Positions 33,905 to 45,800 of a stretch of 64,000 nucleotides of DNA are shown piece by piece. A model generated the notes under the pieces. It did no database searches. It worked only from the letters and a program-made list of their open reading frames with translations, and was not told where the DNA came from. The position numbers were made by a program, and so were the translations under genes. Origin of the DNA: Leptobrachium leishanense (Eukaryota > Chordata > Amphibia > Anura > Megophryidae); NCBI GenBank assembly GCA_009667805.1, contig CM019070.1:53714451-53778450 (forward strand), in the 5' to 3' direction. Each line of letters opens with the position of its first letter. The first letter of the stretch is position 1.

Positions 33905-35110
33905 CTGGTTAACACCTACCTTGGAATAGGGCCCAATAATTCTGGGAAATTTACAACGGCACTGGTTAAATTTACACCAGGATTGGAATACAGGCCAATG
34001 TGTGTGTTGCTTACAGCCTGGTGCTCTTTAGAAGAAAGAGAAAGGGCCCTATTTAATTGTTGTCTTAAAAAGGGAGACTGACTGTACTTGCAGATTTTAC
34101 GTACCGTCTTGATTTTACCCACTTATTCCAGAGTAAGTGCTTTATTAGCACTTCGCCCTGGAATGAACCACAGCGCTGCACGAAACCGCAACGGCGCATC
34201 ACGCTGCCGCAAGTATCATCTCACAGAGTCCATAGGACTCCATGGAGCCTTGCATGTCCTGGCTGAGAGCACTCTCTCGTAAGATTGAGCAGCATTGTGG
34301 ATGAATCGTGGAGGGAGACTAGGTACTATTTGTTCCTAGTCTCACTCTGCTCCCGGTGAGAAGATGCAGCGGCACGCGCCGCCCTTTTCACCGTGGGATG
34401 AGAGGTGAGTATGGGATTAAGGCTGGCGTCAGACGAACGCAGTGATCACGTCCGTGTTGCCGCACAGTTTAACGTCCGTCGTAGCATAGAATCATGAGCA
34501 ATAGAGACCCACACACGAAGTACGTGCGCACCGAACTGCGCACGCACAACGCACGTGGCAAACGGACGCAAGTTAGGCAAGAACGTAAAACCGCTAGACG
34601 GACGCACAGAGTGCGCCACGTCTGCGTAGCGTTGTGTGAGTGATGAGATGTCAGACGCAGTGCATTTGCGACGTCCAGCACCTTGACGCACTGAAAATGC
34701 CTTTTCATATCCTCTTCAAATTTTTCTCTTTTTTTTATATTCATTTTGTTTCCCATAATTCCCTTTTTTTTTCTACGTCCGTCAACAAAAATGGACTGTG
34801 TGGCGTCTACAGTATCTTCTGTCAGTACGTCCGTCCGTTGTGCACGCACGCAGAGTGCGCTCTGCGTTCGTCTGACATTAGCCTTAGTGGGGGGGGGGGG
34901 TGTTAGGACAGTGTGTTATGTGATATTCAAATGCAAAGTCACATAACATCAGCTTTGAGGAGACTTTATTTCTCAGTGAAATAACGTCTCCTGGGTGAAA
35001 GCGCAGACTACTTTATAATAGCCTGCGCTTTCACGTGGAGGTTAAAATTAACATATCCCATAATAAATAGGAGACTTTAATGTACAGCAACCTCGTGCAG
35101 GGAATCACTA
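33905..35110. repeat. Dispersed repeat of unknown family, copy A, split by a MITE
   Basis: Shares diverged similarity with 35640-36135: GGAGGGAGACTAGGTACTAT (34310) against GGAGGGAGACTAAGAACTAT (35955), and CCCATAATAAATAGGAGACT (35056) against CCCATAATATAGGAGACT (36096). The CpG-rich MITE at 34420-34883 lies between the two matching halves. No coding frame. Confidence 0.55.
34420..34883. mobile_element. CpG-rich MITE, copy 4, TTA duplication
   Basis: Starts AGGCTGGCGTCAGACGAACG and ends CGTTCGTCTGACATTAGCC, flanked by TTA on both sides. Many ACGCAC / GTGCGC words. Inserted in the dispersed repeat at 33905-35110. Confidence 0.8.
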
Positions 35111-35639
35111 CATTTGAGCTGCAAGATCAGTTTGTGGCAAGAATGGAATCGTGATTCCCGTCAAGAAAAAAATTACAGGAGACGGTATGTGTAACATTTC
35201 CTGTAGTTAGCTTATCAACAACTATGGAATATAACCCAAAAATATTCAAAAAATATGACATTTTGTTGCTTTGGTTTTTTATTTTACAAGCCATCATTTA
35301 TTTGGTATGTTGATATAGTAGGACAAAGATGATTACAAAGAGATGACTTGCTGAAATTAAATTAAAGTTGTTATGGGTATGTTTATCCAAATAGCTTATG
35401 TGTTTGCCTGCACATAAAAAGATGTAATTATGTAATCACAATAAAACAAAGACCTAACGGTAAAGTCAATATCAAGCCTAACACAAAATACCAGGAAATT
35501 ATTAACGCGTATTTTTATCTGATAATGCTTGCAATGCGTAAAAAAGGCCACGAGATGGCGGTCTAAACACACAGATTTCTCAAAATTTGTAGAGTACAGA
35601 AAAAAATAACATGCAAGGAAAACTATTACATTGCTGGAA

Positions 35640-36135
35640 AGTACAAGGGTCCTATTCCAAGGCTGATGCAAAAAGGGAGGTTGAAAGTTAAAATAATGTG
35701 CCCCTGCTTAAAAGCTTTATTCCAAAAAAATATGGGCGCCTGCTGATTTTTCTTACCGACTCCCTTTTTGCGTACCTATTCCAAGGTAGGCGTTTAATTA
35801 GCACCTCACCTAGGTCCCGAAGTGAGTGCAGCTTAAGCTGACACTTACAGAGGTGCTCCACACTACCGCGAGTCCATGGAGCTTTGCGCGTACTGGCTGC
35901 GAGCTCTTCTTGATTTTGCTCTCTTGAGATCGCGCAGTGCTATGGAGGAATTGTGGAGGGAGACTAAGAACTATTTGAGAGGAAAGGGGGGATCACGCCA
36001 CTGACGGTATTTCACAATGACATACTGTCTCCCTTGTGGATTCGCAGACCACCTTGGAATAGCCTGCACATCCACGCGGCAGTTCAAATTAATGTCTCCC
36101 ATAATATAGGAGACTTTTTTTATTGGCATGTTTGC
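35640..36135. repeat. Dispersed repeat of unknown family, copy B
   Basis: Uninterrupted counterpart of 33905-35110. It starts near GGGTCCTATTCCAAGGC and contains CACCTTGGAATAGCCTGC near 36050. Confidence 0.55.
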
Positions 36136-36544
36136 ACTAGATTAGAGTCTCCTTATGGTTTGAGAAGAATGTGCTGCTTTACCTTCTTGGGGTTGCACAC
36201 TATGGCCACTGATGTGCTCAAATTGCATGCACATAGAAATTGCTGAATTGATAGGTATCCACTCTCGCTGTAAAAGTGCTGGAAAAGCCTTGCAAGGTAT
36301 ACAACATTAGTTTAAGCAAGGGTAATGCTCAAACCATGGGAAACATTCATTTCGGCTATGGGTTAGGGTTAAAATTAGAGTTAGTGATACATTTAGCTTA
36401 ATTCCAAATATAATTTACCTCAGTGCTCAAATGAATTACAGGATTCCAAAGGATATGCTCAATCAATAAGGATGAAACCTGTTTCCTAAATGCGATGATC
36501 TTACAACATAAATCCTAACCATGAGCTATGACCACCTCCATTGT

Positions 36545-37340
36545 TTTCAGTAACGGGCAATGTAACGTTTAGACTGGGGGTAGAATTCATGGGGAGCGCA
36601 AAGAGTTAATTAGTGTTAGGATTACAAAGTCCTCCTAACACTAATTACGTCCCACTGAGGTTAACTCAAAAGTTACCCACAGCTAGGAGCTGGTGCTAAC
36701 TGATACCGCTTCTGCAGAATCAGTCAGCACCAGCTGAAAAGCCCCCCAAAAAATCTGATACTTTCCTCCCATCCCACGGCGAGAACGGTGGCACGATCTG
36801 CTTCTTATTGCCACTGGAAGCAGAATGAGACTGGGGGAAAAAGTCCTCAGTCTCTCTCCATGAATCACTACGCTGACCTGCAGGATCTTGCGAGCGGCTG
36901 GGTGGAGTAGAGGCAACATCACTGCTCTGCATGGAGAGAGCCTGTGGAGTCATGGGTTCAATCCCAGCGAGCAACCTCTCCAGTAAGTGTCCTTGGGCAA
37001 GACACCTAACGGTACATACTCGCCACACAGGACATACTTGAAAACGAGAGAAATCTCAGTGTATCCTTCCTGGTAAAATACTTTCTCAAACAAAAAAAAA
37101 TGTGACCAGCAGTAAACCTCAATGGAATACTATGAACTCCATGGAGGGGATGCTCACAGCGGTGCTTAGCGCTGCCTCGAGCATCCTGGGGCCTAGCGCC
37201 GTGTTACGGCGCAGGCTGCTGGTTTAGCGCCTGCCCCTAATATCACGCTGAAATGGGGACACTAAGGAGAAACTTGCAGGCGCAGGTTTTCCTCCTTAGC
37301 GTCCCCGTTTTAGCGTGAACTTTGTAATATAAACTGTGTG
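36545..37340. repeat. Dispersed repeat of unknown family, split by a SINE (also at 40700-41540)
   Basis: GGGGAGCGCAAAGAGTTAAT and the palindromic GTGTTAGGATTACAAAGTCC at 36592-36645 match 40890-40960. CTTAGCGTCCCCGTTTTAGC near 37295 resembles 41484. The SINE at 36893-37099 lies between the halves. Not classified. Confidence 0.45.
36893..37099 (+). repeat. tRNA-headed SINE (V-SINE-like), copy 2
   Basis: Same structure as 20998-21203. Head GCGGCTGGGTGGAGTAGAGG, B box GGGTTCAATCCCAGC, core GTGTCCTTGGGCAAGACACC, tail GTATCCTTCCTGGTAAAAT, ending in an A-run. Confidence 0.82.
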
Positions 37341-37779
37341 TTTAAACCAGGTTTTATTACGCTGTGGTAGGTAATACTACTTAGCTTTCTAAACTTTGTT
37401 TTCTAGTAAATTTCTGGTGTATTAAAAGGTTTTGGGATTTTTTTCTATATCACCTTTTTTTCCTCAAAGTACCTGATAATGTACAGGCCGATGGCAATCA
37501 CAGCACACTTTTTTAGTAAGCAATGAGATGCTTAGCATACTGTCGCATATCGGTGTTAATTGTTGATTGCCACTTAGCTGCTGTTTTGAAACACTGATGC
37601 TCAGTTTACAGATACATGTGAATTTGCATCCTTGCATGATAATCTATTTTACATAGAAAGAGTTAATAATTTCTGTGTAAAACTTATTATGTAGTAAGCT
37701 TCATCCAACAGTAAATTTAACCTTGAGAAAGACCATTGGTTTTTCAAAATCAAGACAATAACATTTTAATAAAAGAATA

Positions 37780-38010
37780 TATATATCACGAGTCTAGCCG
37801 TACATGGTGATACATTTTTTATTGGACTAATGTTACACTTAAAAGACAAGCTTTCGACAGTGTACCCTCTCTTCTTCTGGTCTGGAAGCTTACTGATCAG
37901 TATCTTAGAATTGAACATTAAGGGGCACATGTTCAATTCTAAGATACTAGAGCGTCCTGATGAAGCCACACTTTCTAAAGCAGCTAAACGTGCGTTGAGA
38001 GTGCTATTTT
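37780..38010. repeat. Penelope-like terminal fragments with hammerhead-like motifs (tentative)
   Basis: Minus strand at 37846-37882 reads CCAGAAGAAGAGAGGGTACA then CTGTCGAAAGCTTG. Plus strand at 37955-37996 reads CCTGATGAAGCCACAC... then GCAGCTAAACGTGCGTTGAG. CTGAnGAAG and GAAA-type words in this spacing recur in many Penelope-like elements. No coding sequence is present. Confidence 0.35.
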
Positions 38011-38169
38011 CCTATATGGGTATCTACCCTTTTTAATTGTCACTTTTCTGCTATCTGTCGTTCCAGCATTGATTTGTTTTCATTCAAAGTATGCCACTTA
38101 CGCTATATTAACCTTTGGGTTGCTACCATGCTCTGTCTATCTCCAGTATACTTTTGATTGTTCCTAATT

Positions 38170-38375
38170 TATTTTTTTTTGAGAAAATATTTTACCAGGA
38201 AGGATACATTGAGATTTCTCTCGTTTTCAAGTATGTCCTGGGTGGCGAGTATGTACCGTTAGGTGTCTTGCCCAAGGACACTTACTGGAGAGGTGCTCTT
38301 GCTGGAATCAAACTCATGACTCCACAGGCTCTCTCCACGCAGAGCAGTAATGTTACCTCTATTCCACCCAGCCGG
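38170..38375 (-). repeat. tRNA-headed SINE (V-SINE-like), copy 3
   Basis: Reverse-complement copy. The A-rich end is at 38170, the core GTGTCTTGCCCAAGGACAC at about 38262, and the tRNA-like head ends at CACCCAGCCGG (38375). Confidence 0.82.
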
Positions 38376-38875
38376 TAATTGTATGATTCCATTTTTTAGG
38401 GACAGAGTAGAAATCTATATAAACACAGGGCTATACATCAGGGATTAAATTGTAATACCTACTTTGGATAATTTGTGTATACTTTGGTGTAGCTTTTTGA
38501 CCCACTGTTGTTTGGTCCACCCTGTATTACTTAGGATGACTCTACTTGCACAATTATGGGCCACTAATTATTTATCTATTTAGTAATTCCCCTATGCGGG
38601 CTGTGCAATAGATTAGGTGCGTTACTTTATCTAATTCTGTAATTATCAAGTACACTGTGCAGCTCAGTTTATTGCTCTCTGTCTTGGTGAGTGTGTATAG
38701 TTGTATGAGATATATTAGCATATTTCAATGCCTATTAAGGATACCGTATTAACAGTATAGTGTATTCTAAATGCTGGATCTACATTGGATGCTTTTTTCT
38801 TCGACCTTTTCATACCAGCTTACATTCGGGATATTGTTGTGTTCTCTATTTTTTTTATTGGAAATGTCCATTAAT

Positions 38876-39766
38876 TAGACTTGTGCACCGATTTTTTTTT
38901 CGGTTCGATTCGTTCGGATTTTTAAAATTTTCGATTCGGCTCGTTTCGACCGATTTCTGTTTCGGTTCGGCTCGTTTTTCTTGTACATTTTTTTTTCGGA
39001 CTATCGACCATTTTTCGTGTTTTCGGGTCACTTTGCTCGTTTTTTGTATCGACTGTTCGTGATTTCGGAAATTTTCATTTTTTTCGGAACGTCTGTTCTC
39101 CTCGTTTCAAAGTGTCTAACTCTATTCGTTTTGACGTAAACTACTATGGTTTACTTTTTTTATACTTTTATATATTTTTTTATAATAAATTTTTGGTTTG
39201 TTTTTCGGATCCGATAATTCATTCTGTCGCTACGATAATTCTGGCGATTCTATCGTGTTTTTTTTTTTATTAAGTAAAGATCCTTTTTTTCTTATGAATA
39301 TACATTTCACAACTTTGTTTAATCATATTAAAATGTTATGAAAGCCCAGGAACAAAGAAAATGAACAAACCGATTTAAAAAATGCTAAACTGACCCAAAT
39401 GGTCTGACTTTAAAAATAAAAACCATAACAAAAGGTTTTAAAATGGAAAAATAGTTGATCAAAAATACGCATTTACAAATACAAAATGTACAGAATCAGC
39501 GATATAACCGATAATAGTTAAATATACGATTTCCAGAATTACAGAAATGGAACCGAAATCACGAATGGAACCGAAATCATGAATAGAGCGAAAATAAATT
39601 TCGATTTGACACATTTCAAGTCCATTTGAAAACTCCGAAAATTTTTCGTTTCGGATCTGTCAGTTTTCGGGTCCGATCCAATTCGGAAATCGTCCGAATC
39701 CGAAGACACGAATCGTGAAATTTCATGAAAATTCCGAAATTCCGAAACCCGAAACGCACATCCCTA
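38876..39766. mobile_element. hAT non-autonomous element, 891 bp, perfect 8-bp duplication
   Basis: Flanked by CCATTAAT on both sides (38868-38875, 39767-39774). Ends TAGACTTGTGCACCGATTTT and ...GAAACGCACATCCCTA are imperfect inverted repeats. The interior is built from TTCG/CGAA-rich words (TTCGATTCGGCTCGTTTCG) at both ends around an A/T-rich centre. No transposase. Similar TTCGAA words occur at 1296-1375. Confidence 0.86.
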
Positions 39767-39774
39767 CCATTAAT

Positions 39775-41889
39775 AAAATTATTTTTTTAATTCTTCTAAC
39801 CAACTAAGGGTGCGGGAGTTCTTTGTACTCTCAATCCCTCTTTTTTGTACCGTTTATTTAATGTAAACCTCTTCAAGAATAATTGCAAAAAAGATGCAGT
39901 TTCTTCAGGTTTTACCCACTTTTTAGCATGTTTGATAATAAAATGGTATAATATATGTATCGGTGCATCTATCGAGAATGGGTAAAAACCGTGAAACCAA
40001 TACAAAGCAAAAATGACAAAACCGCCTCCGCTATTAACGCATGGGAAATGGAATGGGGGGGGTCACATGATATTTCAATTTTAAATTGTACATTTTCCTT
40101 TTGTTACTTGCAGTTGCTTACAGTATCATTTGTCATCATTGGCAAAAATTGGCAGGTTTGCTTGGCACTTGACTGATCCTTATTGGAACGGCTATCCCCA
40201 TTACAAAGTAAAGGAATTTGGGCTTGCCTATCTTTTACTGTAGAGTAGATTATAGATAAATAAATTCTAGTAAAAGGGTTAAGGATTGTCTTAAACCTGG
40301 TGTTAAATATCACTCTGTGCACAATTGCTGCTGTCATTTTGTAACAACATCTTTGAGCAGGTATTCGGAAACAGCAAAGCAGGACAGTGTAAACAATTCC
40401 TACCAGCAGGATGTGAACTATAAGTCCTTTCCATCCTGTAGTAGTAAGTTCTTAACTTCTTTTTTGTTGGAACAGTTACAGTGCCATATTAGGTGAGCCT
40501 TATAACAGTAAACACCACAGCCTCCTATTGGGAGTGAGTTTCAGAATGTGTGAGAAAAATCTGTTAGACATCTGTTCAGGAAAATAAATAGAAGCATCTT
40601 GTGAAAACATCTACAAAAAATAGCTAGGATTATCATTTTACTTTTTCATGTTACATGTTTCCATTCTCCACTATTATTACCGGATGCCTTTATTGTTACT
40701 ACTTTAACACATAGGGCCCTATCACCGCTTTAATGCTAGCGCTCACATAAGTGCTAGGTTAAATGAGGTGATAGCATTATGCCCAGATCACCTCCCGATC
40801 GCAAGCGGGTTAAAAAAAATCTGTTACTGCATCGGTATTAGCGCTTTTTAGCGCGAGCTTATGGTTCTTTGCATTTCCTTTGCTTAACATGGGGAGCGCA
40901 AAGAGTAATTAGAGAGTAATTAGCGTTAGGATCACATAGTCCTAATGCTAATTACTAACCGCTGTGGCTTACTGAAACGTTACAAAAACAAAGGGGTATG
41001 ATGTAACGCTGACCACAAGTACAATGATAAAAAACAACTGGTGTCGCTCTAAACTCGGTATCGTTGATCTTGTCAAAGCAACCCAAAAGAAGATTCATAC
41101 ATATAAATGTCAAGCGCACTCGATAGTATAAAGATATTCTATTTTCACCCTAACGGGCTACAATATAAGCATCCAAATTTGTCTTAAAAGAAAAGAAGAT
41201 CATGGTGTAGATGACATTAAAATATAGTGCACATTATAGTATGACCAAAATAGTCCCACTCACAATTTCATGAGCCTGACTGGCTCAACGATAAACGCCT
41301 CAGGGTTATTAGCGGCCAACCAACAGCCCTTGGCATGTTCAGTGGTTTTCTGGATCTCCAATAAAGAATAAACAATGTAGTGCGAACTGCAGAAACAAAT
41401 GCTATCAATAAAGGACCCTGGAGAGGTCCAACTCTGTGTGAGTGTTTCCATCTTCCTTCATGAATATCATTCATTTCTCCCCTTAGCGTCCCTGTGTTAC
41501 CTTAGGGCACATGATAGTGCCCTTAATTTGTAATATCTGTTAACTCTAAGTAAGCCTACTGCATCTTTTTAGCGATATTTCTGCACTGAAAATCGTCAAT
41601 AGAATGAGAAGTGATACATATGCTCATTTTCTTAGCAAGCAGTGCATATTTTAAAATGTATAGCTTATTAATATGCACGTTTGTTATTTGCCAAGGCTGA
41701 AGCTCTGAGTCATATTTTAAGATTTTCAGGGTCACTTTGAGCACCCTTACAACTCTGGATTATGGACGTGTGCATGGGAAAGAGTCAACGGAATGCAAAT
41801 GTTTCCTAAACCATGCTTTTATGTTACAGAAGTCCTACTACTGATAATAGCATTGTTATGTCTATACACACAGTGAATAAGTATCACAA
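39775..41889. other. Intergenic upstream of HFM1
   Basis: No gene. Contains the repeat related to 36545-37340 at about 40700-41540. No obvious CpG-rich promoter for HFM1 was found. Confidence 0.4.
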
Positions 41890-42575
41890 AAACTTCTGTT
41901 ATTATCCCTTTACAGTCTGTAATGAATGCCTCTGCCAGGCTACTCAACCTTACATTCCGTATCGCTCACAACCTCACATCCCATACCTCTCATACTTCTC
42001 GCCTTTGTCAATTTCCACACTGGCTCATTGTTTATTTTAGAATACAATTCAAAATACTGGTTCTCACATACACAGCTCTCCATAACCGTGCCCCTTCCTT
42101 CATCTCCTCTCTTATTAGCAGGGATGTTCCATACCGGTCACTTCGCTATGGCAATGATCCACTATTATCATCTTCTCATACCCACTTTCACCTTTAGGAC
42201 TTTCTCTGAACTGCCTCCATTTATGGGCCTCCATCCGTCATAACATTCAACTGTCCCTGTGGTTCCAGTCTTTCAAAACATCAATAAAAATTCATTAATT
42301 TAGAGAGACCTAATACCTCACTCCATGATCCCCATTGCACCCATCCTGATCTATCTCCCACTCAGTCCCCATGTATCCCATTACTTCTCATACTCTGCTA
42401 TTTACCCTCACCTCTATGTGTCAACCCTTTCCTTTTAGATTGTAAGTATTTGAGCAGTGTCATCTTTTTCTATTGTTCTCTGTGAGTCAAACTTATTTGT
42501 TAATTTTAATGTTTGCTTTATCCTAGCCACTCTACATCACTGCGGGAAATGTTGGCGTTTTATAACAATTGTTAT
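41890..42575 (+). mobile_element. CR1/L2-type LINE 3' fragment, sense
   Basis: Encodes, with frame changes, CNECLCQATQ- and NASARLLNLTFRIAHNL-type sequence of the LINE post-RT domain, then YTALHNRAPSFISSL. Ends with GGGAAATGTTGGCGTTTTAT and TTGTTATTGTTATT. It ends about 160 bp before the HFM1 start codon. Confidence 0.82.
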
Positions 42576-42735
42576 TGTTATTAGCGCTTCTATTAAACTA
42601 CAGATCAATGTATTAAAGGCAGTCTTTTCTTGATACACATGGTTGCGTTTGTAAAAAAGCATAATGTGTCATCAAAAGGAAGCTTATCTGACTATGCCTA
42701 ATTGTTTTTATTTATTTATTAGGCAAGTATAACAC

Positions 42736-42806
42736 ATGGAGGAATGTGAGGATTTTGCACTCTCTTTGTCTGGGTTATTCTTTGACGGGCCAACTGCAAA
42801 TAAACA
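42736..42806 (+). CDS. HFM1: HFM1 coding exon 1
   Basis: 71 bp from ATG, donor GTAAGT, end phase 2. Encodes MEECEDFALSLSGLFFDGPT then ANK. The LxxLFFxxP motif fits the vertebrate HFM1 N-terminus. Confidence 0.88.
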
Positions 42807-45800
42807 GTAAGTTTCACATTTCTGTAGCGACTACAATGATTGACACAGGTTTGTTGATAGTTTGTTATTGCAAATGCTTATTAGCAAAAAAAAATTTTTT
42901 TGAGTTGATTTAACATACAATTTTCATTTTTTTAACATAATATTGTAAAATTGAAATTACAGGAATGAGGATGAAACACTAAAAAATTGGCTTAATACCC
43001 CAGCTCCTTGCATTGCTGAAATTCCGCTTACTCAAGATCTCCAAAAGGAACTGACAGAACTGAAGTCAATAGGTGAATAAATAATTCTTACATTGTGTGT
43101 GAAATGCAGTAACCGTTGTATTTGTGTCATTGTAATAAGCAAGACTTTTATGATACATCTTCCGTCTTTGAAACAAATGTTATTGAATATCATCGCAGAC
43201 CATGTCTGACATGTAATCATCATCATTTCAGCTAAAGCAAGCGAGTCAGGAAAGAAAGTATCGTATTAATTGAACATTCTGTCAGGTTTTCTCCTCCCTG
43301 GCAGATGGAGTATAAGTCTGCAAATAAAATATGTGACATTTCGGTGATAAGTCTGCTAATCTGTAACATATTTGGATAGTTGTGTAAACAATCAACCATT
43401 TACATGTACAATAATATCTCTTCCTTGCTTTTTATTCCTTAAAGAAAGCATTACAAAACCAAAGAAGTTTATACCACCATTTAAAAGAGTAAATGCAAGT
43501 GGGAACCCTTCTCCCGTGACAAGCGCCTCTCAGTATGGAGCTGATCTGAACACTAAAATGATACGAAAAACAGGAAATGCAAGTTCAGCTAACCTGTCAT
43601 TAACATTGCCATGGTTCACATATGGTGACAATGATTTTCAACATGCTGATTTTACACGTTCTCAAAAAATCGTGTTACAGGAAAATGTGCGCACAGACAA
43701 CGATGACAATATTAGCAAGTTTAGAAAAAGGTAATATATCAATGAATCTATTTAAATGTATTTAAGCAGCTTCAAATTGTTCTTATAATTCTGCCCAGTT
43801 AATATTTGTGAAAGTAACAGAGTACCAAGATAAAAGTAGAGTATTCAGTCTGTCAAGGGACACTTTAGGCACCATAACCATTTATAATGGTCATGGTGTG
43901 ATGAGTGAAACCTGTTTTCATCTGTTCCTGGACACTAGGACAGGCCTTCAAAGCTGAGGGAGATGACTATTGTCTTGAGAGGCGTCTGAATGACTGGTAT
44001 GGCATTGACAGGAATGATTTATGAATATATAACTTAATTGCATGTACGGTAGAAAGATGCGAAAAAGCTCAATATTTTCAGTTTTGGATAATCTCTTTCA
44101 TTGCACGTGCACTGGTTATTTCATGGCATTTGTGAAGGGGGCTGCACCATGATGTTTCCTGCTGTAGGTGCAGGCTAGCATGAAAAGGGGATACCACTTC
44201 ACTGGAAAGGAAGTTCATTTGAAACACTCTGGGCAAAAAATTGGAGGCAGTATAATAAAGTTGGTGCCAACTTAACCAGAGCCGTTATAAATTTAACCCC
44301 ATAGACTATAATGGCTCTGGTAAGTTTACAACAGCTCTGGTTAAGTTAGCGCCAACTTTGTAATCCTTCCCGGATAGGGTATCATGGAGAGGGATGTTTA
44401 TTAGAAGTTTATAACCTAGAGCACGTTCCCAACCCTGGCCTCAAAGTCCCTCTAACAGACCAGGTTTGCCAGAGATCTGAAGTGCAACACAGGTGATATA
44501 ATTTGCTACTCAGTCATTGCAATCTTCAGTCTACATTTCCCCATGGTAGCCTTTAAAATCTGGCCTGTTAGGGCTACCTGAGGACCAGGCTTGGGAAACA
44601 CTAACCTAGAGTATCCCTGACAGTTTTTCAAGAATAGGAAAAAATGATTAATAATAAATGAATTGCAGAATTTAGGTTCTCTTTCAATAGAGGAAATGTA
44701 TGTAGATTATCAACTTGAATCATTCCAATTTATGACCTGTAAAAGGCTAAATTGTCCATACATTTTTTCCTAATAGCTTAATATGTTTTTACAGTTTGTT
44801 TGAAAACCATGATTATTCCTTTCCAACTGATAACTTACATCCTGCGAAGAATAGCAAGTCTGAAGCACCAGAAGAATTCTTGAATACTGGCCATAATACA
44901 TGCCTGCTGCAAACATCATCATTTAGCATACCAAGAGACAGAGACTGCTTTCCTCAAGATGATACAATCAACAAAGAAGCAAATTCCTTCCATGCATCTT
45001 TAAAATATCTTCATGCAAAAGGTGCTATTTTGAAAACGTCTAGTTTGGATTAATAAATTTGATTTAGTCGTAGTTTATAATGTGACTATTTATGGAGAAT
45101 TCATAAAGACATAGGAAGAACAAAAAAGGAATATTCCAATTGCTATGTACATTGACTTGACCACAAATTAAACTAAAGGGAGATTACAAAGCAACATAAC
45201 TAACTCTCATTTTATGGGTAATGCTACAAAGGGTCACTTATCCATCCATTCCTCCCTACACTCAAATGTTTCTAAGCTCTTTTATCTTTTAGGCAGTGCC
45301 AACCTAAGTCCTTGCAAATTGTGGCTGTAGGGTCACACAATATACCAATTCCCTTGCTGTTTAGGGAGCCAGTGGATTTAAGAGGTAGAGAGTTTACTAC
45401 TCATTGCGTAAACTTTGCAAGAGGATGAGATGTGTGTGAATTGTGAAAAAGATCTGCAGCACTCGAAGGAAGGAGAATAATGACTGGAGAATAGGGAGTT
45501 GATGATTTCGTGACTTCGTTAATGTTCCAAGGGAGAATAGTCACCTCAACATACATTCTTTATGTTTACAGATACAGCACAAAATGGAATTTTAAAGCCT
45601 GTGACTGAAATTCGTATCCTCTTGTGTTCCTTGTTTATTAGTGGATGTTTTTGTTAATTAGGTGTAGATGTATTAACTGTAAAATGTTTTAAACATTTTA
45701 AAAGGTAAGGATATCTCTCTATATTTGGGATTGCGTTGCTCCATTGCTGCATTTAGATCCTTGGACTTAGTATTATTTACTTTTTAAATTGGTTTACTGA

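Noticed and set aside
41260..41474. Small minus-strand frames (63 and 68 codons)
   Set aside because: Overlapping frames with the same span, no motif, within a dispersed repeat region.
45022..45053. HFM1 exon 4 extended to the TAA at 45051
   Set aside because: It would end the protein before the helicase domain. The GT at 45022 restores phase with the 42-bp exon and the helicase exons.
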